A stretch of 33,067 nucleotides of DNA from Sedimentisphaerales bacterium (GTDB lineage Bacteria > Planctomycetota > Phycisphaerae > Sedimentisphaerales > Anaerobacaceae), in the NCBI GenBank assembly GCA_016930645.1, contig JAFGGH010000022.1, positions 1 to 33,067 of the forward strand. The letters run 5' to 3'. The position numbers and the translations under genes are program-made. This document shows positions 1 to 8,732 of the stretch, piece after piece; the stretch's first letter is position 1; the number at the start of each line of letters is the position of its first letter. The notes under the pieces are model-generated. The model made no database searches. It saw only the letters and a program-made list of their open reading frames with translations, and was not told where the DNA came from.

Positions 1-39
1 ATATAATCCTTTCATAAATTTATTTTTTACCAACCGAAT

Positions 40-291
40 CTACCTCTGCCTCGACCTCGCCCCCCAGGCTCGGCCACGACCAAAACCGCGACCAAAACCA
101 AATCTGTGAAAACCTCTGCCGTACCAGGGGCCAACGGGTGCGTAAGGCATACCATAACCGGCACCATAAAAACCGGCTCCCCCCGCATAAGGATTCATAT
201 ATCCCGGTACCGGATACCCTGCACAATAACCGGCAGCTCTTCCTGTCATTGGGCCGAAACCCGCAGGACCTGTTCCGTTTCCACGTGGCAT
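40..291 (-). CDS. DUF5320 family small Gly/Arg-rich protein
   Basis: Small protein of 83 residues that opens with MPRGNGTGPAGFGPMTGRAA, the hallmark N-terminus of DUF5320 proteins. The rest is rich in Gly, Tyr, Phe and Arg (GRGFGRGRAWG near the C-terminus) and shows no enzyme motif, signal peptide or membrane segment. The function of the family is unknown. Members are common in anaerobes. I chose the ATG at 291 because an AAAGGAA ribosome site lies just upstream; an in-frame TTG at 306 would place that site inside the gene. It lies 19 bases downstream of the DUF89 gene on the same strand, so the two probably share the promoter at 1255-1283. Confidence 0.85.
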   Translation of the reverse strand: MPRGNGTGPAGFGPMTGRAAGYCAGYPVPGYMNPYAGGAGFYGAGYGMPYAPVGPWYGRGFHRFGFGRGFGRGRAWGARSRQR

Positions 292-310
292 TTTATTTCC
301 TTTCAAAAAT

Positions 311-1180
311 TTAATCTATCAATACGTTTTGTTTTTGCCTTAGTAAAACCGGCGTTCCGATTTCACAGCCGATATGCTTTGCTATTACAGGGCACTTGGC
401 TTTGAGCATAAAGAAGATGTCCTTATCAACACCGCTTAGTGTTTCGTAATTGCCCTGTCCTTTTGCGATAATCAAATCGGCTTTATTAAATTCATCTTTG
501 AACCGCTCGGAGCATTGTTCAAGAATCGTCCCCGGTGCATCGTTACCGTTATCGATTACGCGTACCAATTTATCTATACCTGCGATTTCGGCGTCTTCTG
601 TGAGCATATCATTGAGAATGGGTTTACCGCGGACGGCATAAGTGATTTTTTTCATGGGTAGCTGTTCGAGCAGTACTTTATCGAAAAAGTTTTCACCGGT
701 ATTGTCGGCTATGTATAGAATATTATTGGCTTGAGTTATCGCTTCTTTGAATTCATTAATGTTATTACCAAAATCAAATTTCATTGTCCGTTCGATAGCT
801 TTTTCGATATCCGCTTCGGTCATATCCGAGTTGACACCGAAGTCGATAATATTGCCGGCTATGGCAAGGCGTACTGAGGTCTCAAACGGATTTTGAGACT
901 GGGCAATCAGCTCTTCGAGTTTTGGCAGGAATTTTTTACCGGCCTGGTTACAACGGTTTTTAATTTCTATATACGCGTCTGTTACACCGGTTACCTTGCG
1001 TACTATTCGGTGGATAGCCTGACCCATCAGAGGGGGGGATTGATTAAGGTCGATTTTGCTCATTTCGGCAAAGAGCATACGGAGAATATCTATTTGCAGA
1101 GAGTTATCGACAGTAATCCTCCTGACGGCATCTAAGCTCTGGCGGACAAAGCAAGGCAAGCAATCCAAATATATTCTCAT
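311..1180 (-). CDS. DUF89 family protein (ARMT1-like damage-control phosphatase)
   Basis: 289 residues. The N-terminus YLDCLPCFVRQSL (Cys7, Cys10) is the signature of the bacterial/archaeal DUF89 subgroup. Residues 157-163 (IADNTGE, with Asp159-Asn160) match the metal-binding motif of the family, and AKGQGNYE near residue 240 matches the second conserved block. DUF89 proteins are metal-dependent phosphatases thought to remove damaged or excess phosphometabolites; the substrate of this subgroup is not known to me. The start is supported by a GAGGAA site five bases before the ATG. First gene of a two-gene unit with the DUF5320 gene; its promoter is covered by a perfect palindrome, which points to control by a dedicated repressor. 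Confidence 0.85.
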   Translation of the reverse strand: MRIYLDCLPCFVRQSLDAVRRITVDNSLQIDILRMLFAEMSKIDLNQSPPLMGQAIHRIVRKVTGVTDAYIEIKNRCNQAGKKFLPKLEELIAQSQNPFETSVRLAIAGNIIDFGVNSDMTEADIEKAIERTMKFDFGNNINEFKEAITQANNILYIADNTGENFFDKVLLEQLPMKKITYAVRGKPILNDMLTEDAEIAGIDKLVRVIDNGNDAPGTILEQCSERFKDEFNKADLIIAKGQGNYETLSGVDKDIFFMLKAKCPVIAKHIGCEIGTPVLLRQKQNVLID

Positions 1181-1254
1181 AAGTTCCTCAAAAATAAGAC
1201 TTTACCGGCTTAAGCATACAGCATTTCTACAAGCCAATAAATACAACCTATTAC

Positions 1255-1283
1255 ATTATGGGCATATGCCCATAATAGTTCAA
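1255..1283 (-). promoter_or_regulatory. Promoter with overlapping 22-bp perfect palindrome (operator candidate)
   Basis: On the minus strand TTGAAC (1278-1283) and CATAAT (1255-1260) are separated by exactly 17 bases, a good sigma-70 type promoter for the DUF89-DUF5320 pair. Positions 1255-1276 form a perfect inverted repeat with half-site ATTATGGGCAT. It covers the whole spacer except one base and the entire -10 box. A bound dimeric protein would block polymerase, so I read it as a repressor operator. The regulator is not in the window. Confidence 0.65.
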
Positions 1284-1355
1284 GTAAAATTTCGTGATTT
1301 TTTCAATTTTTTATCATATTTTGTTGAGACTTAGCTTTTTTGGATGGATTTTTGA

Positions 1356-2039
1356 ATGAGAATAGATGTTTTGACATTGTTTCCGGAGATGTTCGAGTCA
1401 CCGCACGGCCATTCGATAATTAAGCGTGCCTGCGAAAACGGTCTTGTCGATATTGTCCTGACCGACATCCGCGATTTTGCGCCTGAACCTCATTATAATG
1501 TCGATGACAAGCCTTACGGCGGCGGACCCGGGATGGTTATGATGTGCCAGCCTGTTTTCGATTGCTTTGAAGATGTCCAAAAGCAAGATGCGGAAAAAGG
1601 CAAAGCCATCCTGCTGACACCGCAGGGTAAGCCATTCAATCAGCAAAAAGCACAGGAGCTTTCCAGAGAGAAACGGCTGATACTGATAGCAGGGCGGTAT
1701 GAGGGTTTCGATGAGCGGATACGGCAGGGATTGGATACCGAGCAGATATCTATCGGCGATTATGTGCTTTCGGGCGGTGAATTGCCGGCGATGGTGATTA
1801 TCGATGCTGTTGTGCGTTTATTGCCGGGGGCATTAGGGGATGAGGATTCGGCAGCGGATGATTCTTTCAGCGGAGGCCTGCTTGAATATCCGCATTATAC
1901 CCGGCCTGAAGATTTTCGGGGGATGAAGGTGCCTGAAGTGCTTTTGAGCGGGCATCATGCTAAAATCGAAAAATGGCGCAAGAAGCAGGCCCTTGAGCGT
2001 ACAATAGGAAAGCGGCCTGATTTGCTGAAAAATCAATAA
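1356..2039 (+). CDS. trmD: tRNA (guanine-N1)-methyltransferase TrmD
   Basis: 227 residues, the usual length for bacterial TrmD, which methylates G37 of tRNAs with a purine-rich anticodon 3' side using S-adenosylmethionine and so prevents +1 frameshifting. Diagnostic blocks are [13 protein letters not shown] at the start, [11 protein letters not shown] (52-62), [11 protein letters not shown] and [13 protein letters not shown], the last forming the trefoil-knot SAM site. The ribosome site is weak (GGATGG about 11 bases upstream). rplS follows after 82 bases, as in most bacteria; the usual upstream partners rpsP and rimM are absent, the neighbour being the divergent DUF89 gene. Confidence 0.97.
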   Translation: MRIDVLTLFPEMFESPHGHSIIKRACENGLVDIVLTDIRDFAPEPHYNVDDKPYGGGPGMVMMCQPVFDCFEDVQKQDAEKGKAILLTPQGKPFNQQKAQELSREKRLILIAGRYEGFDERIRQGLDTEQISIGDYVLSGGELPAMVIIDAVVRLLPGALGDEDSAADDSFSGGLLEYPHYTRPEDFRGMKVPEVLLSGHHAKIEKWRKKQALERTIGKRPDLLKNQ

Positions 2040-2047
2040 ATTGGTGC

Positions 2048-2076
2048 TTGCTATTGGTTTTTGGATAGACTATACT
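2048..2076 (+). promoter_or_regulatory. Sigma-70 type promoter for rplS
   Basis: TTGCTA (2048-2053), a 17-base spacer, then TATACT (2071-2076) in the 82-base gap after trmD. It would start rplS transcripts near 2083 with a leader of about 40 bases, giving the ribosomal protein its own promoter in addition to read-through from trmD. Confidence 0.55.
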
Positions 2077-2121
2077 ATAAGGCTTTAGAATTTTCAGCTA
2101 TTAAAATATGGAGTAATAATC

Positions 2122-2490
2122 GTGAAAACTGAATTGCTGGACCACGTTGAGAGCAAGAGCTTAAAGAAGGATAGTCCGCACTTTGAAGTGGGGGATATTG
2201 TTGACGTTCACTGCCGGATTGTCGAGGGCAACAAGGTGAGAACCCAGATATTTACCGGAACGGTAATTTCGCATAAAGGCCGTGGTATCAATGAGATGTT
2301 CACGGTGCGCAGGATTGTCGGTGATGAAGGTGTCGAGAGGATATTCCCGATTAACTGCCCGAATGTTATTGACATCAAGCCAGTCAGAAGCGGCAAGGCC
2401 AGGCGTGCCAAGCTGTATTTTCTGCGCAAACGAACCGGCAAATCGGTAAGACTTGCCCAGAGACACAGCGAGCATACTGTTGCCAAATAA
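2122..2490 (+). CDS. rplS: 50S ribosomal protein L19
   Basis: 122 residues, normal for bL19, which lies at the 30S-50S interface of the ribosome. Recognised by FEVGDIVDVHCRI, the block FTGTVISHKGRGINEMFTVR, and the C-terminal basic segment GKARRAKLYFLRKRTGKSVR. The start is GTG, with GGAG at 2110-2113 eight bases upstream; no ATG lies in a suitable place. Followed by a clear intrinsic terminator at 2536, so it probably closes the trmD-rplS transcript and yraN needs another start. Confidence 0.97.
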   Translation: MKTELLDHVESKSLKKDSPHFEVGDIVDVHCRIVEGNKVRTQIFTGTVISHKGRGINEMFTVRRIVGDEGVERIFPINCPNVIDIKPVRSGKARRAKLYFLRKRTGKSVRLAQRHSEHTVAK

Positions 2491-2535
2491 AACTATATCA
2501 TTTTGAGCAAGGCAAGGATTTTTAAAAGTATATTA

Positions 2536-2560
2536 CCCCGCAAATTAGTGCGGGGTTTTT
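2536..2560 (+). terminator. Rho-independent terminator after rplS
   Basis: Seven-base-pair stem CCCCGCA / TGCGGGG with a six-base loop, followed directly by TTTTT and an AT-rich tail. It lies 45 bases after the rplS stop and before yraN. Confidence 0.88.
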
Positions 2561-2591
2561 AATTTAATGACAATATGATATTATTTGTGCG

Positions 2592-2984
2592 ATGTTATTT
2601 TTCAAAAAACAAATGCCGTTAACCGACCGTGAAGCACTCGGCAACTGGGGCGAGAGGCGTGCAGAAAAATATTTGAAAAAGAAAGGTATGAAAATTCTTA
2701 CCAGAAATTATAAATGCAAGACGGGTGAGCTCGATTTGGTTATGGTTGATACAGACGGGACAGTTGTTTTTGTCGAGGTCAAGGCAAGGGCAAGCAGTGA
2801 TTTTGCCGAAGCGGAAGATGCGATTAATTTACCGAAGAAAACAAAGTTATCCCGAACGGCACAGTATTTTCTTAAGACCCAAAAAATAGAAAACCGGCCT
2901 TGCCGGTTCGATGTTGTTACTATAACTTTTGACGAATCCGGCAAAGAAACGATAAAACATTACCAAAGCGCTTTTGTTCCTTAA
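2592..2984 (+). CDS. YraN family protein (UPF0102, nuclease-like fold)
   Basis: 130 residues, typical for UPF0102. The conserved core is present: GNWGERRAEKYLKKKG near the N-terminus, then GELDLV (Glu46, Asp48) and VFVEVKAR (Glu62, Lys64). This is the D/E-x-K arrangement of the PD-(D/E)xK / Holliday-junction-resolvase-like nuclease fold. Biochemical activity is not established for most members; links to DNA processing are inferred. Close to trmD-rplS, a common setting for this family. The stop is 23 bases before the tatD start, suggesting a yraN-tatD pair. Confidence 0.9.
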   Translation: MLFFKKQMPLTDREALGNWGERRAEKYLKKKGMKILTRNYKCKTGELDLVMVDTDGTVVFVEVKARASSDFAEAEDAINLPKKTKLSRTAQYFLKTQKIENRPCRFDVVTITFDESGKETIKHYQSAFVP

Positions 2985-3007
2985 GTGAGGCTTATTTGAG
3001 GCACAAG

Positions 3008-3802
3008 ATGCGAGATACGAAATACGAATTGATTGATACGCATGCTCATCTGGCATTTAAGCCGTTTGTTGATGAAGCGGGCGCGGTGCTTGACAGGAGT
3101 ATCGAGGCCGGCGTTACAGGCTGGATTACGGTCGGTACGGATTTGGAGGAAAATCGCAAGAGTATCGAACTGGCCGAGGAATATGACAATCTCTATGCGG
3201 CGATTGGTTTCCATCCGCACATAGCTAAGGACATTACCGAAGATGACTTAGCAGAACTTGAAAAGTTAGCTCAAAATGAAAAGGTGGTCGCTCTCGGTGA
3301 GATGGGACTGGACTTTCACTATAATTTTTCAGGGCAGCCTGCACAAAAGGAGTTGTTTGCCAGGCAGCTTGAGATAGCTAAAAAACTTAATCTACCTGTT
3401 ATTATTCACAACAGAGAGGCTTTTGAAGAAACTATGCGAATCCTCGATGAATGCGGCAGGGGGATGGAGAAAATTGTTTTTCACTGTTTCGGGGGAAATG
3501 CCGAACAGGCGAAAGTCATAATTGATAAAGGCTGGTATATCTCCTTTACCGGAGTGGTGACATTCAAGAACGCGCATACCGCCCGTGAGGCGGCAAAAGC
3601 AACGCCATTAGACAGGCTGATGCTTGAGACAGATTGTCCATATATGTCGCCGGAGCCGGTGAGAAAACAGAAAGTCAATGAGCCTGCGCTGATGGTTCAC
3701 ACTGCAAAGTTCCTTGCCGAACTGAAGGGTGTTTCATTTTCTGAATTTGCAGATATTACAACCCGAAATGCCAAAAGCTTCTTTGGTATTAGAGCAATTT
3801 AA
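3008..3802 (+). CDS. tatD: TatD family metal-dependent hydrolase (DNase)
   Basis: 264 residues from the chosen start, normal for TatD, an amidohydrolase-fold 3'-5' exonuclease. Metal ligands are visible: DTHAHL (His12, His14), GEMGLDFHY (Glu), IIHNRE (His), VFHCFGG (His) and LETDCPYMSPEP (Asp). Start choice: ATG 3008 has TTGAGG at 2996-3001, six bases upstream; a TTG at 2996 is possible but less likely. Family members usually begin close to the LIDTH motif. Here seven extra residues precede it and they are encoded by a heptad repeat (3011-3040), so the repeat has supplied or replaced the 5' end of the gene. Confidence 0.93.
   Translation: MRDTKYELIDTHAHLAFKPFVDEAGAVLDRSIEAGVTGWITVGTDLEENRKSIELAEEYDNLYAAIGFHPHIAKDITEDDLAELEKLAQNEKVVALGEMGLDFHYNFSGQPAQKELFARQLEIAKKLNLPVIIHNREAFEETMRILDECGRGMEKIVFHCFGGNAEQAKVIIDKGWYISFTGVVTFKNAHTAREAAKATPLDRLMLETDCPYMSPEPVRKQKVNEPALMVHTAKFLAELKGVSFSEFADITTRNAKSFFGIRAI
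3011..3040 (+). repeat. Heptad repeat copy forming the tatD 5' end
   Basis: Successive 7-mers CGAGATA, CGAAATA, CGAATTG, ATTGATA begin three bases into tatD. Close relatives of the first two units occur at 20749-20783, 27302-27329 and 30322-30343, and inverted at 20336-20359. Confidence 0.7.
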
Positions 3803-3859
3803 TTTTTCGTGTTTGCTTTATGCCTGTTGCGGCTTCGGCTGGCAGCATCAGATTTGCTC

Positions 3860-3883
3860 GCGATCCCGACAAATCGGGATCGC
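3860..3883. repeat. Dispersed palindrome, TCCCGA..TCGGGA family
   Basis: Perfect 10-bp stem GCGATCCCGA / TCGGGATCGC with loop CAAA in the 149-base gap between the convergent tatD and UroD-like genes. Weaker outer pairing (AGATTTGC with GCAATCT) may lengthen it. There is no T tract, so it is not a standard terminator. The core recurs at 17167, 17191, 30344, 30571 and 30886. Confidence 0.7.
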
Positions 3884-3951
3884 TGTGCAATCTTCTTTGC
3901 CAGACTTGTCCTCACGACGGCCTAAATTCGAACAGAAAATATTAAAGTGCT

Positions 3952-5106
3952 CTAAGCCTTCCTAAGGTTGAGCTTGTTTTTAATTTCAGTTTTTCGCTTT
4001 TGAATTCTTTCGAGATTGATTGGGTATATTCCGTATTTTTTTACGGTTCGGTACATCGCCTCAACATTTTCAACGGGTAAAAGGTCATTGACCTCGCCGG
4101 ATGAGCCTATGAAGATACCGCCATCAGGTCCGATTCTTTCGATAAGCTCTAATGTTTCATCTTCAACATCATAGATATTGCCATGCGGTAGGGTAGCAGC
4201 ACAGCAGACGTTGCCGAATAACAGCTTTTGGGGATATTGCCTGTGGATTTCAAAAATATCGTTACAGCCGTTACGCTCGATTGGATTCAGGGCTTCGGCG
4301 CCGAATTCCTCGAGGATAATCGGCAGTAACAGACCATAACGGCCATCGGTATGGAACATTAATTTGAATCCTTTTTCTTTAATGGGCTTGCGAATCTGTT
4401 CCCATCTCGGCATCGCTTCTTTGCGGATAAAATCGGGGCTGAACATAGGGCCTGATGTGCCGGCGCAATCTTCGCCCATAAACAGCAATGGAGCTGAGGT
4501 GTTTTCGGCAAAAACCTGAGCGATATAAGTGGAAAGTTTTGCTGAACAATCCATCAGGTGCGCTATCAATTCGGGGGCGTCGTGAATACCCAACATAAAC
4601 AGCTCCATGCCGGTATAAGTGAAGGAGTTATTCAAGGGGCCTTCAACGGAGCCGATGAAAACTAAATCGTAACTGTCGAAGATTTCCTTTATAGTTTTGA
4701 AATATGTCTTATACCATTGGCTGACTTGGTCGTATCGAGGCGGGTTGGGCAGGTTTTTTTCAAGCTCTTTGAGGTTTTTGAAAGGTCTTTTTGAGAGCCA
4801 GGCGGTACCGCTTTTTTGAGAGACCTCCCACTTGTCCGCCTCGGCGTTGAAAAAGCGAATCCAGTTTTCGATTTTTTCGTCCATCCAGTTTTTGGCAGGG
4901 TCATATATACATCTTGTAACATCAAGGCCGATGGCCTTAAAGGCCTTTGCGTTTATGTGGGCTAATTCCTCGAAGGTATATTTTTTGTTGATGTCGTAAC
5001 CAGCGTGTTTTTCCAGAACGGTGCGGTTGATGATAAAATCATAAGTCATTATCCGCTCGACCGGCTTAAAATTAATAGCGTTTGTGAATATCGTAAGGTT
5101 ATTCAT
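3952..5106 (-). CDS. Uroporphyrinogen decarboxylase-like (URO-D superfamily) protein
   Basis: 384 residues from the chosen ATG. The N-terminal block FTNAINFKPVERIMTYDF matches the NRE..F.PPDRVP opening of URO-D superfamily proteins. GEDCAGTSGPMFSPDFIRKE, FKLMFHTDGRYG and the C-terminal GGIFIGSSGEVNDLLPVENV are typical of the COG0407 branch that includes methylcobamide:CoM-type methyltransferases and many uncharacterised proteins. It is too divergent to call a haem enzyme, and no haem or corrinoid gene is nearby. ATG 5106 gives the expected family N-terminus but has no clear ribosome site; ATG 5142 is an alternative. Soluble, no signal peptide. Transcription probably starts at the extended -10 box at 5166-5174. 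Confidence 0.8.
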   Translation of the reverse strand: MNNLTIFTNAINFKPVERIMTYDFIINRTVLEKHAGYDINKKYTFEELAHINAKAFKAIGLDVTRCIYDPAKNWMDEKIENWIRFFNAEADKWEVSQKSGTAWLSKRPFKNLKELEKNLPNPPRYDQVSQWYKTYFKTIKEIFDSYDLVFIGSVEGPLNNSFTYTGMELFMLGIHDAPELIAHLMDCSAKLSTYIAQVFAENTSAPLLFMGEDCAGTSGPMFSPDFIRKEAMPRWEQIRKPIKEKGFKLMFHTDGRYGLLLPIILEEFGAEALNPIERNGCNDIFEIHRQYPQKLLFGNVCCAATLPHGNIYDVEDETLELIERIGPDGGIFIGSSGEVNDLLPVENVEAMYRTVKKYGIYPINLERIQKRKTEIKNKLNLRKA

Positions 5107-5151
5107 TTTTATATTATATATCGCCACAGGCTTGAAACCCATGGAACCTAC

Positions 5152-5174
5152 TGCCAAATTGGCATATTATACCA
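5152..5174 (-). promoter_or_regulatory. Extended -10 promoter and palindrome upstream of the UroD-like gene
   Basis: The minus strand reads TGGTATAAT (5166-5174), a perfect -10 hexamer with the extended TGn element. Directly downstream, where transcription would begin, lies the palindrome TGCCAA-T-TTGGCA (5152-5164). No good -35 is seen. The palindrome is a candidate operator. Confidence 0.45.
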
Positions 5175-5290
5175 TAACGTCGTATTCGCATAAGTCTTTA
5201 GTATATAAGCACTTAATGAATATAAGCCTGTGGGCACGAGTTTTGCATATATACTTTATGTATTAGTGTATATTGCTGAAAGAGAAAAAT

Positions 5291-7873
5291 ATGAGATTTG
5301 ATAAATTTACAATGAAGGCCCAGGAGGCACTTGCGACGGCTCAGCAGATTGCTATGGCGAAATCGCATATGGTACTTTCGCCGCTGCATTTATTGAGTGC
5401 ACTATTAAGTGACGAGAGCGGTATAACCGTGCTGGTTCTTAAAAAGATAGGTGCTAATGTTGAGCAGATAAAATCCATGACCGAATCGGAACTGGGCCGT
5501 TTACCTCAGGGCAGCACGACCCAGATTATGCCCGACCCTGCAGTCAATCAGATAGTATTAGACGCTCAGAACCGGGCAGACGCGATGAAGGATGAATATC
5601 TCAGCGTTGAGCATCTGTTTTTGTCGCTGTCCGCTGTTCAAAGCGACGCCAAGGAAATTTTGAAACTCAATTCTGTCAAGACAAAAGAAATTGAAAAGGC
5701 ACTCGAGCAGGTTCGGGGCGGGCAAAAAATCCAGGACGCAAATCCGGAAGATAAATACAACGCGCTTGAGCGTTATGGTATTGACTTATTAGAGATGGCG
5801 AGAAAGGGCAAGCTCGACCCGGTCATAGGAAGAGACGAGGAAATCCGCAGATGTATGCAGGTTTTGAACCGCAGGACAAAGAATAATCCTGTTCTGATAG
5901 GCGAACCGGGTGTAGGAAAGACCGCAGTGGTAGAAGGACTCGCCCAGAGAATTGTAGCCGGTGATGTACCAACAGGTTTAAAGAATAAAAGAATCATAGC
6001 TTTGGATATGGGAGCATTGATTGCAGGGTCGAAGTTCAGGGGTGAATTTGAGGATAGGCTAAAAGCTGTCCTGAAAGAAGTGGTTAGCGCTGAAGGTCAA
6101 ATTATACTTTTCATCGATGAGCTGCATACTGTAGTCGGAGCAGGTAAGGCTGAAGGGGCTGTCGATGCCGGCAATTTGCTTAAACCATCATTAGCGCGGG
6201 GTGAGCTGCGGTGTATCGGGGCAACTACGATTGATGAGTATAGAAAATATGTCGAAAAAGACGCAGCGCTGGAAAGAAGATTCCAGCCTATAACTATCGA
6301 CCCGCCAAGTGTCGAGGAGACAATCGCTATACTAAGAGGACTGAAAGACCGTTACGATATGCACCACGGGGTAAGGATTACCGATTCAGCTTTGGTTGCG
6401 GCGGCGACATTGTCAAACCGATATATCTCGGACAGGTGGCTGCCGGACAAGGCAATAGATTTGGTTGACGAGGCGGCGTCCAAGCTGCGGATTGAAAATG
6501 ATTCGCTGCCGGCGGAGCTTGACGCAATACGCAGAAAGATAATCCAGCTTGAAATCGAACAGCAGGCACTTAAGAAAGAAATCGACCAGGCCAGTAAAGA
6601 GAGATTAAAGAATACTGAAAAGCAGCTTGCTGATTTGAAGGAAAAAGATGAGCAGCTTACTACTCAGTGGGAATCTGAAAAGGGCGACATAGACAAGATA
6701 AAAGAGCTAAAAACTCGGATAGAGCAGGCTCAAAACCAGTTCGAAGATGCCCAGCGAAGAGGCGACCTGGAGACCGCAGCAAGATTAAAATACGAGACGA
6801 TTACCAATTTGAAGAAAGAACTCGAAGAAAGAGAAGCGGCACTTACTAAAGCCAATAGCCATCAGATGATTCAAAATGAGGTTACCGAGGAGCATATCGC
6901 CCAAGTGGTTTCCAAGTGGACCGGTATTCCTGTTTCCCGATTGCTGACCGCCGAACGCGAGCGGTTAATGAAGATGGAAGAGCTAATAAAGAAGCGGATA
7001 GTCGGACAGGATGAGGCGGTAACAGCTCTTTGCAACGCGGTCCGCAGAAACAGGGCGGGGCTGGGTGAGGCAAACAGGCCTATAGGGACATTTCTGTTTT
7101 TGGGGCCGACTGGTGTCGGCAAAACCGAACTGTCCAAAGCACTGGCCGATTTTCTGTTCAACGACCCCAACGCAATGATTCGTATAGATATGAGCGAGTT
7201 TATGGAGCAGCACTCGGTTGCCCGTTTGATTGGCGCACCTCCGGGTTATGTTGGTTATGAGCAGGGCGGCAGGCTGACCGAGGCGGTGAGAAGGAAGCCG
7301 TATTCGGTAATTCTTTTTGATGAAGTTGAAAAGGCCCATATCGACGTCTTTAACGTGCTTTTGCAGGTGTTCGATGATGGACGATTGACCGACGGACAGG
7401 GCAGAACGGTTGATTTCAAAAACACCGTTATAATAATGACAAGCAATATCGCAGGGGCGCAGATACAAAAATTGACCGAGGAAGAAGGCGCCGACTGGGA
7501 AATCGAAGCTCACGTCAAAGATGTATTGAAAAATTTCTTCCGCCCGGAGTTTTTAAATCGAATTGACGAGACAATTGTGTTCCACACATTGAAAAAAGAA
7601 GACCTCATAAAAATTGTCAATATCCAGCTTGGCTACCTTGCCGACAGACTCGGTGCCCAGAATATCGAGCTTGAGTTTACGGACGCCGCCAAGAATATGA
7701 TTCTGGATGAAGGCTATGACCCTGTTTACGGCGCAAGGCCGTTAAAGAGAACGATACAGCAAAGGCTTGAAAATCCCCTTGCAGTTGAAATTTTAGCGGG
7801 AAAGTTCACCGAAGGCGATACGATAAAAATCGACTCTACTGCCCACCAGTTTAAATTTGAAAAGGTAAGTTAG
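5291..7873 (+). CDS. clpB: ATP-dependent disaggregase chaperone ClpB
   Basis: 860 residues from ATG 5291, the normal length for ClpB (an in-frame TTG at 5273 is disregarded). This hexameric AAA+ protein works with DnaK to pull proteins out of aggregates. Order of domains: Clp N-domain (about 1-145, [16 protein letters not shown]), first ATPase with Walker A GEPGVGKT (204-211) and Walker [11 protein letters not shown], long coiled-coil middle domain (about 400-530, many Glu/Lys/Gln heptads) that separates ClpB from ClpC/ClpA, and second ATPase with GPTGVGKT (605-612) and [11 protein letters not shown]. The ClpP-binding tripeptide loop of ClpA/X is absent as expected. No CIRCE element is visible upstream. 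Confidence 0.97.
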   Translation: MRFDKFTMKAQEALATAQQIAMAKSHMVLSPLHLLSALLSDESGITVLVLKKIGANVEQIKSMTESELGRLPQGSTTQIMPDPAVNQIVLDAQNRADAMKDEYLSVEHLFLSLSAVQSDAKEILKLNSVKTKEIEKALEQVRGGQKIQDANPEDKYNALERYGIDLLEMARKGKLDPVIGRDEEIRRCMQVLNRRTKNNPVLIGEPGVGKTAVVEGLAQRIVAGDVPTGLKNKRIIALDMGALIAGSKFRGEFEDRLKAVLKEVVSAEGQIILFIDELHTVVGAGKAEGAVDAGNLLKPSLARGELRCIGATTIDEYRKYVEKDAALERRFQPITIDPPSVEETIAILRGLKDRYDMHHGVRITDSALVAAATLSNRYISDRWLPDKAIDLVDEAASKLRIENDSLPAELDAIRRKIIQLEIEQQALKKEIDQASKERLKNTEKQLADLKEKDEQLTTQWESEKGDIDKIKELKTRIEQAQNQFEDAQRRGDLETAARLKYETITNLKKELEEREAALTKANSHQMIQNEVTEEHIAQVVSKWTGIPVSRLLTAERERLMKMEELIKKRIVGQDEAVTALCNAVRRNRAGLGEANRPIGTFLFLGPTGVGKTELSKALADFLFNDPNAMIRIDMSEFMEQHSVARLIGAPPGYVGYEQGGRLTEAVRRKPYSVILFDEVEKAHIDVFNVLLQVFDDGRLTDGQGRTVDFKNTVIIMTSNIAGAQIQKLTEEEGADWEIEAHVKDVLKNFFRPEFLNRIDETIVFHTLKKEDLIKIVNIQLGYLADRLGAQNIELEFTDAAKNMILDEGYDPVYGARPLKRTIQQRLENPLAVEILAGKFTEGDTIKIDSTAHQFKFEKVS

Positions 7874-7923
7874 GTCGGATAAGTTCAAAGATTCATGGGG
7901 ATACCGCGCTTGGCGTGATAAAA

Positions 7924-8337
7924 TTAAGATAGGTTGGTTTTGATTATACCCTTGATTAGGTCGATAAATTCCTCGGCTTGTTTGATTTGCTCTAATGCTT
8001 CGGATTTTTCGAAGACTGTTGTTGGTATATAATCAGCTTCCTGTCTTGCATCAAAAAGCCTTTGATAGAATTTACTCCATTTGACGTCAACCTTTCCTGA
8101 CTTGATATATAAGCGAGTAAACTCTGACCTGACGGCGGAATGCCTGGCAAATTGTTTGCTATCCTGCAAAAGAAGTGCTGTAACTGCGTAGAAACACGAA
8201 TAGTATAAACGGTTGACAGCAAAAGTTATGTGCCCCTGGTTTAGTTCGAGTTCGGCGGAGTCCAGCGCATCGGCAGCTTTTTCGAGCCAAAGCTTAATAA
8301 TTTCTCTGCGTGCTTCAGCGTTGGTCATACCTGACAT
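7924..8337 (-). CDS. HEPN domain protein (UPF0332-like), partner of MNT
   Basis: 137 residues, all predicted helical. The stretch RLYYSCFYAVTALLL (about 62-76), followed by HSAVRSEFTRLYIKSGKV and an ARQEADY segment, fits the HEPN/UPF0332 pattern. HEPN proteins paired with minimal nucleotidyltransferases form toxin-antitoxin systems in which the HEPN protein is usually the RNase toxin and is silenced by AMPylation. I do not see a clean Rx4-6H catalytic motif, so the activity of this copy is uncertain. The gene overlaps the MNT stop; a second ATG at 8328 forms a classic ATGA overlap and may be the true start. Convergent with clpB. Confidence 0.78.
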   Translation of the reverse strand: MSGMTNAEARREIIKLWLEKAADALDSAELELNQGHITFAVNRLYYSCFYAVTALLLQDSKQFARHSAVRSEFTRLYIKSGKVDVKWSKFYQRLFDARQEADYIPTTVFEKSEALEQIKQAEEFIDLIKGIIKTNLS

Positions 8338-8669
8338 CCGTCTTTTTCAACTTCACTGTGAATAAGCATATGATGAATCAGTCCATCCGACCAGTCTTTT
8401 TCATAGACAACCACTGAACTGAGCATAACATCATTTTGAAGATTTATTTCTGCGAGTTTTTCGGAAATATCTCTCCGCAGTTTGCTGTTTACCGGGCACG
8501 AGGTAAGAACAAGCAGGTCGATATCGGAATATATATCGCCCTGTCCGCGGGCTTTAGAGCCGAATAGAACGACTCGTGATACAGGGAAATCGGCTGTTAT
8601 GGTGTTTTTTGCCTGGAGAATCGCGGCCTTTTCTTTTTCTGATATTTTTGTGTTTTCTAATGTTTTCAT
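8325..8669 (-). CDS. MNT-type minimal nucleotidyltransferase (antitoxin of HEPN/MNT pair)
   Basis: 114 residues. VSRVVLFGSKARG (Gly37-Ser38, Arg41-Gly42) followed by SDIDLLV (Asp49, Asp51) is the complete pol-beta nucleotidyltransferase signature. A third Asp is expected later; ENDV-like INLQNDVMLSS near residue 95 is a candidate. Known MNT antitoxins add AMP to a tyrosine of the HEPN toxin. Start ATG 8669 is supported by GGAA six to seven bases upstream. A perfect TATAAT lies so close before the start that the transcript may be nearly leaderless. Four-base-scale overlap with the HEPN gene indicates translational coupling. Confidence 0.85.
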   Translation of the reverse strand: MKTLENTKISEKEKAAILQAKNTITADFPVSRVVLFGSKARGQGDIYSDIDLLVLTSCPVNSKLRRDISEKLAEINLQNDVMLSSVVVYEKDWSDGLIHHMLIHSEVEKDGCQV

Positions 8670-8732
8670 ATTTATTCCATTATATCTGAACGCGTGTATT
8701 GTATCTGTTGGTTCTAATTAATTCAAGACAAA

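Noticed and set aside
3860-3883. Intrinsic terminator after tatD
   Set aside because: Good stem but no T tract on either strand, and the same core recurs in several non-terminator positions, so it is a dispersed repeat.
3729-3965. Plus-strand frame across the tatD end and the following gap
   Set aside because: Out of frame with tatD, runs through the palindromic repeat and overlaps the UroD-like gene; no recognisable motif.
5160-5290. CIRCE or sigma-32 heat-shock control of clpB
   Set aside because: No TTAGCACTC-N9-GAGTGCTAA and no convincing heat-shock promoter boxes; only weak TTGCAT-type matches.
7924-8669. HEPN/MNT pair as a novel defence system
   Set aside because: The two-gene arrangement is a well-known toxin-antitoxin type and no further defence genes lie nearby.
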